From: Dryococelus australis
Taxonomy: Eukaryota; Arthropoda; Insecta; Phasmatodea; Phasmatidae
Assembly: GCA_029891345.1 (NCBI GenBank)
Contig: CM056994.1
Span: forward strand, 223,339,491-223,403,490
Length of the DNA stretch: 64,000 nucleotides
Direction of reading: 5' to 3'
Positions 58,978-64,000 of the stretch are shown one piece after another. The first letter of the stretch is position 1. Each line of letters opens with the position of its first letter. The notes under the pieces were generated by a model that was not told the DNA's origin, did no database searches, and was given only the letters and a program-made list of their open reading frames with translations. The position numbers were made by a program, and so were the translations under genes.

Positions 58978-59624
58978 TGGGTTACGTCCTATCTATATCC
59001 TTGTTATAATACTCTAAGTGCTCTCTGGCTGAAGGTCCCCAAATAGATACCAGAATCAATTATATTAACACTTCTAAATCATTACCACTAATTAGTGTAT
59101 CAATAAAGAACTTTATACAATACCAATAATATTCTCCATTACAATTTACATTGATACAATAAATGTTACTCTCTTCTTCACTCTCTCTCTTTCTACTCTT
59201 AATTTATATTCAATTCTCCTCAACGATCTTACAATATAACTAATCTAAAAATTACGATAAATTCTTCTCCGACTCAATGGTTACTTTATGTCGCTCTTCC
59301 CGTCTCGTATCGCACCCTGCTCGCGCTCACATACTACTCAAGATCACCTACCACTGACAGCCTCGAATCGCCGGAGCTCCTCCGTCGGCTCGTGCAGTGG
59401 AGATGTGGTGAAGGACGGCTTGCCCAAGCCTGGTCTCGACCCAGCTCCTGGATCACCTCGGCCCTGGCTACGCCCGATGCTGCTCCAGCATCGGCAGACT
59501 TGCTGATCAGCGCCAGCGCCTAACCGGCTATCCCCTGGATCCTTCTCCTGAAGGGCGTCGTCCTCGACCGAGGGTATGCTTCAACCTCGTAGGCAGACGC
59601 TCCTCTCACTTGTGCTCCGTAACA
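58978..59624 (-). mobile_element. Possible solo LTR, minus strand (~647 bp)
   Basis: Read on the minus strand it begins TGTTACGGAGC and ends GACGTAACCCA, with the same TGTTAC/GTAAC-type short inverted ends as the LTR at 22,257. A GC-rich start passes to an AT-rich end as in that LTR. No matching TSD was found, so it may be a truncated or old copy. A 72-codon ORF in it is not considered a gene. Confidence 0.45.
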
Positions 59625-60473
59625 ATGTGACATACTACACAAGTTTGGTCAGGCCTACTTGTATTGGATGTAGAACTGGTGCCCATGACTATGTGTCCAC
59701 TCATGTGCCGTGATTAGTGCTACCAACCGTTCGGTTTTTTTCCGGGTATGCCCTGTTTTTTTTTAAATTTGTAATAACGTCAGTCCGGATGTTTATGCTT
59801 CCTTGATAAAGACAGAAATTCTGAAAATAAAATGTGCGAGACATTATATACGATAAGCTCGATGGTCACGAGCGGCCATGAGTGGAAATATGTCGCTATT
59901 GAGTAACTACTAGCGTGCGTTGTTGGTACTACAGTCGATATCTACCACTCGATTTTTTTTTTTGAGTAAGAGGAAGTGGAATGTTGCTGAGCTCCCCGTT
60001 TCTTTTTATGCATTTCACGACGACGATGTGAATTTGTTAGAACTAAAAATAAATGCTTTCTTTGCAGCGAGGCAAGAACGATACAGACAGTACAAAAAAA
60101 AAAAGAGAAAATGTACAATCTTTGGATAAACTAAAATAAGATCCTTGCTTTACAAGATGACGTAGTGGGAGTGAAACTATGCGCGGGGATGAAATGAAAG
60201 TAGCGAAATAAATCTTTCGACCAGTCTGAACGATGTCGGAATCGAGAGATACAGCTACTGCCCGTAAACTTTAACCCACGCCCAAAATTGCCGCCAGTCG
60301 CCGCGGGCCCCTACCCACGTATAGTGTATGCCAGCCCAGAGAGATGCTCGCTCGTATCGTAGTCATACTCCAGCTCGAACAAGACCACGTCTATTTCAAT
60401 TGTTTTATTGGTTACAAAGTTAAGTGTTGGAGTGGGTCACCCTTTAAAAGTTACATCACCGTTTTCCTCTTGC
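59625..60473. other. Unassigned DNA
   Basis: A GC-richer patch at 60,230-60,390 and a Lys-rich 69-codon ORF at 59,920-60,129 are not convincing genes. Confidence 0.4.
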
Positions 60474-60717
60474 TATAGGTTGTTCATGGTAAAGTGAGCA
60501 CTTTTGACGTCCTAGTTACGTTTTCCTTTCAGTCATTCTTTTACCTGAAACCACCTATTTAAATAAATATTGTAATGTAATTTATAAATCACAATGTGTA
60601 TATTCCACCGCACTCTGAAGTTAATGTCTAGGGACAAAATAACATATATGTGTGTAGACTATTATTCCAAATGAGATGGCTTTGAAAAGTGATCACTTTA
60701 CCGTGAAAAGCTTATAC
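60474..60717 (-). repeat. MITE-2 copy, minus orientation
   Basis: Ends ATAGGTTGTTCATGGTAAAG and CTTTACCGTGAAAAGCTTAT; interior complement ATATTCCACCGCACTCTGA. Confidence 0.9.
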
Positions 60718-61369
60718 GTAATTTTTCTGTAGGCCTATGATTTTTGAGACGGATTCACGTCACAAGTCCTCCATTTCTCGTAGTTTCGTCCTGCAGGTGA
60801 CAATTTCCAGTTGGCAACCATAACCGTGACGTGAGCTTCGGGCTCCAACCTTGCTTCACGTAGCTGCTGTCACGCTCCACGATCTGCGTCTAATTGGACA
60901 AGAGTAGCAACTCGTCTCACACGTACCTGATGATGGAGATTTCACGTGCGACTGCGTCATAGTTGTCTCTCACTTACAACGTGCACCCAGCAGCGAGCGG
61001 GTTTGCTAACACGCAGAGGTACACCACTTATTCGTCTTCTGCGCATGTACACAACATTCACCTACCCCAGAAGAACATAACTGCCATAGTCACGTCAACA
61101 GAGATGAACATGTTTGCTTATATCTTAATTTTGAACTGACAAGCACTATTATGTTAATGCAACAATTTACCAAATTTGATTTAATGAAACTGCATTACAT
61201 ATTGGTTAGAGGAAATATAATGACATTTCCAAGCACGTGTTTAATAAACAGTTATCTAGCTTTAAATCTAAAGCACGTCGTTTTTTGCTAGCCTTGTTGT
61301 CAGAAAAGCAGTTAAATTTTGGAACACGTAGATTTCCTGTGTGCAGCCAGCGAGATCGGTCGACCTCAT
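60718..61369. other. Unassigned DNA
   Basis: Nothing recognised. Confidence 0.4.
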
Positions 61370-61786
61370 CTTTAGTCTATGTAGTTATAATCGTAGTTTC
61401 TTCACACTTTTCAAATAAAACATTTTAAAAATCACTCCATCTATGACGTGTTTAATTATTTTCTAATCACGCCATTTATGATAGCCGTTTTAGACCTCTA
61501 TTACCATAATACATTATTTTCCGTTAATTTGTAGTTTCACCTGTATTTTATTTATAAATCATAATATATAATTTAAAATAAATATAAAAACAGTGAAAAA
61601 ACATGCGTGTTGGTAGCGCCTAGTAAGAAATAGTTCTCATGGTGCGTACAAATTCGGTCCGATGTCTTTTGGTGTAATTTTATAGACTTAGTTAAGCTTA
61701 ATTGGTACGAGGCGGAGGAATATACCGAAAGTATACATTTAACAGTGCTTCAGGAAAGTGTAAAGTAACCGTGAATGGATTTTAGC
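61370..61786 (+). repeat. MITE-E copy 2 (~415 bp)
   Basis: Right half matches 4140-4296 in order (GTGTTGGTAGCGCC, AAATAGTTCT, TCTTTTGGTGTAATT, GGCGGAGGAATA, AACCGTGAATGGA). The left end TTTAGTCTATG mirrors the right end. Confidence 0.72.
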
Positions 61787-62662
61787 CTCGATGGTCCGTA
61801 TTCCAGGATGATTATGAGAAGCAAATTGATGCTAAAGGCGTGCTTCCAGTAGCCTGCAGTGATATCAAGAGAGGTGGCACAGAATGTCATCTCCCCTCAT
61901 TCAGAGAGAAAGTCGATTCTGGTTTTTTACTATAACTGCTAGTAATTTATAAATACAATTTCATTCCAGGTTTTACTGTCAACTGACAGGTTTTCAATTT
62001 GCTTCCGTTCTCTCGTAGCTAGGATTACTACATTCAGAAATCCCAGTGTCGCCAGCCAGTTCGTTCTCTTGACTGTAGGATGTCAACCAACAGGAATATA
62101 TTTACTTTTTGATACGTTCCATTTCAGTGAATTAAATATAAAGCCCTACGTTTTTTTAACAGTTCTGCATGGAAGGATTTCAGCCTACGAGGCGGCATAA
62201 AGAAAACACTTAACTCAAATAAAGGAAAAACATATTTGACACGTTAGCATTATATTAGTCAACTCTTCTGGGACGAATACAACGATATTTATCTCTGAGT
62301 TTATATGCGTATATGCGTTTCTTCTTCGTCATAATGACAGCTCATCTTAAGCAAAGACAAGAAAAACTTGCTATATTCAAATCTTTAGGTTAGGTACAGA
62401 ATTCGATACGAAATTGCGTATTTGTCATTTCTAATTTATAATTGACCTGCATGAGAGCCACGACAGAAATTAATTAATGATGGGTTTGTATTCTATTTCA
62501 CAAAATATTAGACTAAATAATCATTTTTAAATATTACACAATCTTCTCTTTACATTGAACGTGTGATTGTAGTGAATTTTTTCCATCTGTCATAGGTTCA
62601 GATTTACATTTTTTTTCTTCCGAAAGTGATGTTCGAATCGCTTGTGTTTTGCTTGTTATGTG
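61787..62662. other. Unassigned AT-rich DNA
   Basis: A short motif near 62,205 (ACACTTAACTCAAATAA) recurs at 15,967. Nothing else recognised. Confidence 0.4.
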
Positions 62663-63072
62663 TAGGCTGTTCACGGTGAAATGAGTTCTTTTGAAAGTCT
62701 TGCTTAAGATATACTTGTACTTACGTTGTGTATTCCTCCGCCTTATGTAGTATTAACATTGACATGGGCGTCATAACTTTATTTTGAACCTGTGGAATTA
62801 TCAGAAAAGTAAATATGTAACAAATCTGCTCATTCTTATAGTAAGATGCATTAAAAAAACAGAGAGGAAAAAATATAATTTCAATTTGCACAAATGGTTA
62901 CCTAACATTATTTATTTGACGTTAAGATAAGGAACTATTTCACATCCATCTTCACCAACTTTACTGGTCGCATGTCACTCATTGCGCCCGTTAAAATATA
63001 TGTAATTACGTACAGTGACTTTTGTCAAAGGTTGATTTCAAAAGTGCTCACTTTATTGTTAACAGCCTTTAG
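62663..63072 (-). repeat. MITE-1 copy, minus orientation
   Basis: Begins TAGGCTGTTCACGGTGAAAT and ends CACTTTATTGTTAACAGCC, with the whole family interior. Confidence 0.9.
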
Positions 63073-64000
63073 AAACAAGTATTTCCTTGGTCGAAGGCAA
63101 GCATGGTGTCTGTAATAGCGTGGCCTGGCAACAGACAGTATCTGCTATCCAGGGCAGAGTTGTCGCTGTGGGCGAGATGTTCGGCGAGCTGTCATTCACA
63201 GTGGCGGCCAGGGAAGCTGGTTGTTGTCGGACCTTGAAGAGTTCGTGGTGGAGGGTGGCTGCTGAAGTGCGTAGTTAGTTGTCTGTTGGTTATGTAGACG
63301 CCTGCTCCTGGCAGCTTGTTGCTCTGGGCGCCATTTCTCCGTCCGCACTGGAGCAATCAAGTCTGTTTGCGAACACTGCGAACAGAAACCAAGCCAAGGT
63401 TATTACGCTGCTTTTGCAATAGAAAAATTATGCGTTGAGACGTGTTCTGAAAAAATGAAACTCTTTTATTGTATGAGCAGAGACAGCGGGTATGTTTTGG
63501 ACCACGTAGCACAAGAGTGGCCTAAGTCACATTTGGTGCAAGAGAGGGTAAAGTGTCAAATGATATGCAAATGTGATTAAGTAATTTTTGATTGATTAAT
63601 CAGTTAAATCGATCAGTTAATTGATGAATTAAATTTATTAATTCGATGAATCGATTAACTAAATAATTCTTTGATATAAAATTTCTTTGATTATATAATT
63701 TTTTGCTATCAAAATTTTATATAATTTTATAGGTGTTGAAAGGGTTAAGTGTCACAAGGGTGATATTGGTGGAGCAGAATCGATATGTCCTCTGTGACGT
63801 CCTCGAGTCGATAACCAGTGGAGTGGGTTGTAATTCTTTATATAGTAGTTAATGTTTGTGCAAAATAGTGGTATAATGGCCTTTTTTGTTTGTGACTGAT
63901 ATGCAAATAATGAGCAGGTAGCTCTCAGGAAGCATACTGAGTATTTAGCTAGTTTAGATATATGGTAAATGTTTTCTTCTCGGCGAAGTAAATGTTTTTT
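63073..64000. other. Unassigned DNA with an AT-rich imperfect palindrome
   Basis: GC-richer at 63,090-63,370. An imperfect palindrome rich in GATTAA/TTAATC words lies at about 63,580-63,665. No gene supported. Confidence 0.4.

Noticed and set aside
1-64000. CRISPR array, operon or prokaryotic features
   Set aside because: No regularly spaced repeats, ribosome-binding sites or dense ORFs; the content is clearly eukaryotic.
1-64000. LINE or full LTR retrotransposon coding regions
   Set aside because: No reverse transcriptase, integrase or gag motifs were recognised in any listed frame.

Overview
The window looks like non-coding, repeat-rich DNA from a large arthropod nuclear genome. An insect is most likely, and a polyneopteran-type genome (stick insect, cockroach or orthopteran) is plausible but not provable from sequence alone. 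Evidence: AT-rich background, no operons or long host ORFs, several families of tRNA-derived SINEs, Tc1/mariner transposons, many MITEs, a solo LTR and decayed virus-like genes. One SINE family (near 41.85 kb and 46.1 kb) has the tRNA head and body I associate with SINEs widespread in insects. No host protein-coding gene could be supported. A GC-rich stretch at the very start (1-310) could be a promoter or first exon of a gene lying outside.

Layout. 0-7.4 kb: a near-perfect 171-bp palindrome (774-944), SINE-A copies, MITEs. 7.4-11 kb: a decayed Tc1 transposase, then a broken virus-like gene (C2H2 zinc fingers followed by an A32/FtsK-HerA-like packaging ATPase, 8.7-10.3 kb). That gene is followed by a terminal arm (10.44-10.95 kb) that recurs elsewhere in the window. 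11-19.6 kb: mostly anonymous, with a SINE having a clear target-site duplication (TSD) at 13.0-13.3 kb and a ~490-bp tandem duplication at 14.2-15.3 kb. 19.7-21.2 kb: a long inverted repeat whose arms each carry a tRNA-like Pol III promoter. 22.26-23.13 kb: a solo LTR with a 4-bp TSD. 28.9-36 kb: SINE-B and MITE-1 copies, including a SINE inserted into a MITE. 38.6-39.9 kb: a Tc1 element with both TIRs and TA TSDs. 40-53 kb: more SINEs and MITEs. 53.23-55.00 kb: a 1.77-kb non-autonomous element with ~500-bp TIRs and a 6-bp TSD. 57.7-58.2 kb: a decayed SF3-type helicase fragment. 59-64 kb: a possible LTR and more MITEs.

The most interesting result is a link between two distant loci. The terminal/subterminal arm beside the ATPase pseudogene (10.44-10.95 kb) is homologous, in inverted orientation, to the arms of the 53.2-55.0 kb element. 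That element has the hallmarks of Maverick/Polinton-type integration (6-bp TSD, TIRs of hundreds of bp, AG/CT-type ends). The window therefore appears to hold both a decayed coding copy and a deletion derivative of one endogenous Polinton/adintovirus-like lineage. Its ends carry short subterminal iterons and clusters of AGGTCA half-sites. The lineage assignment is inference; the repeats, TSDs and frame breaks are read directly from the sequence.
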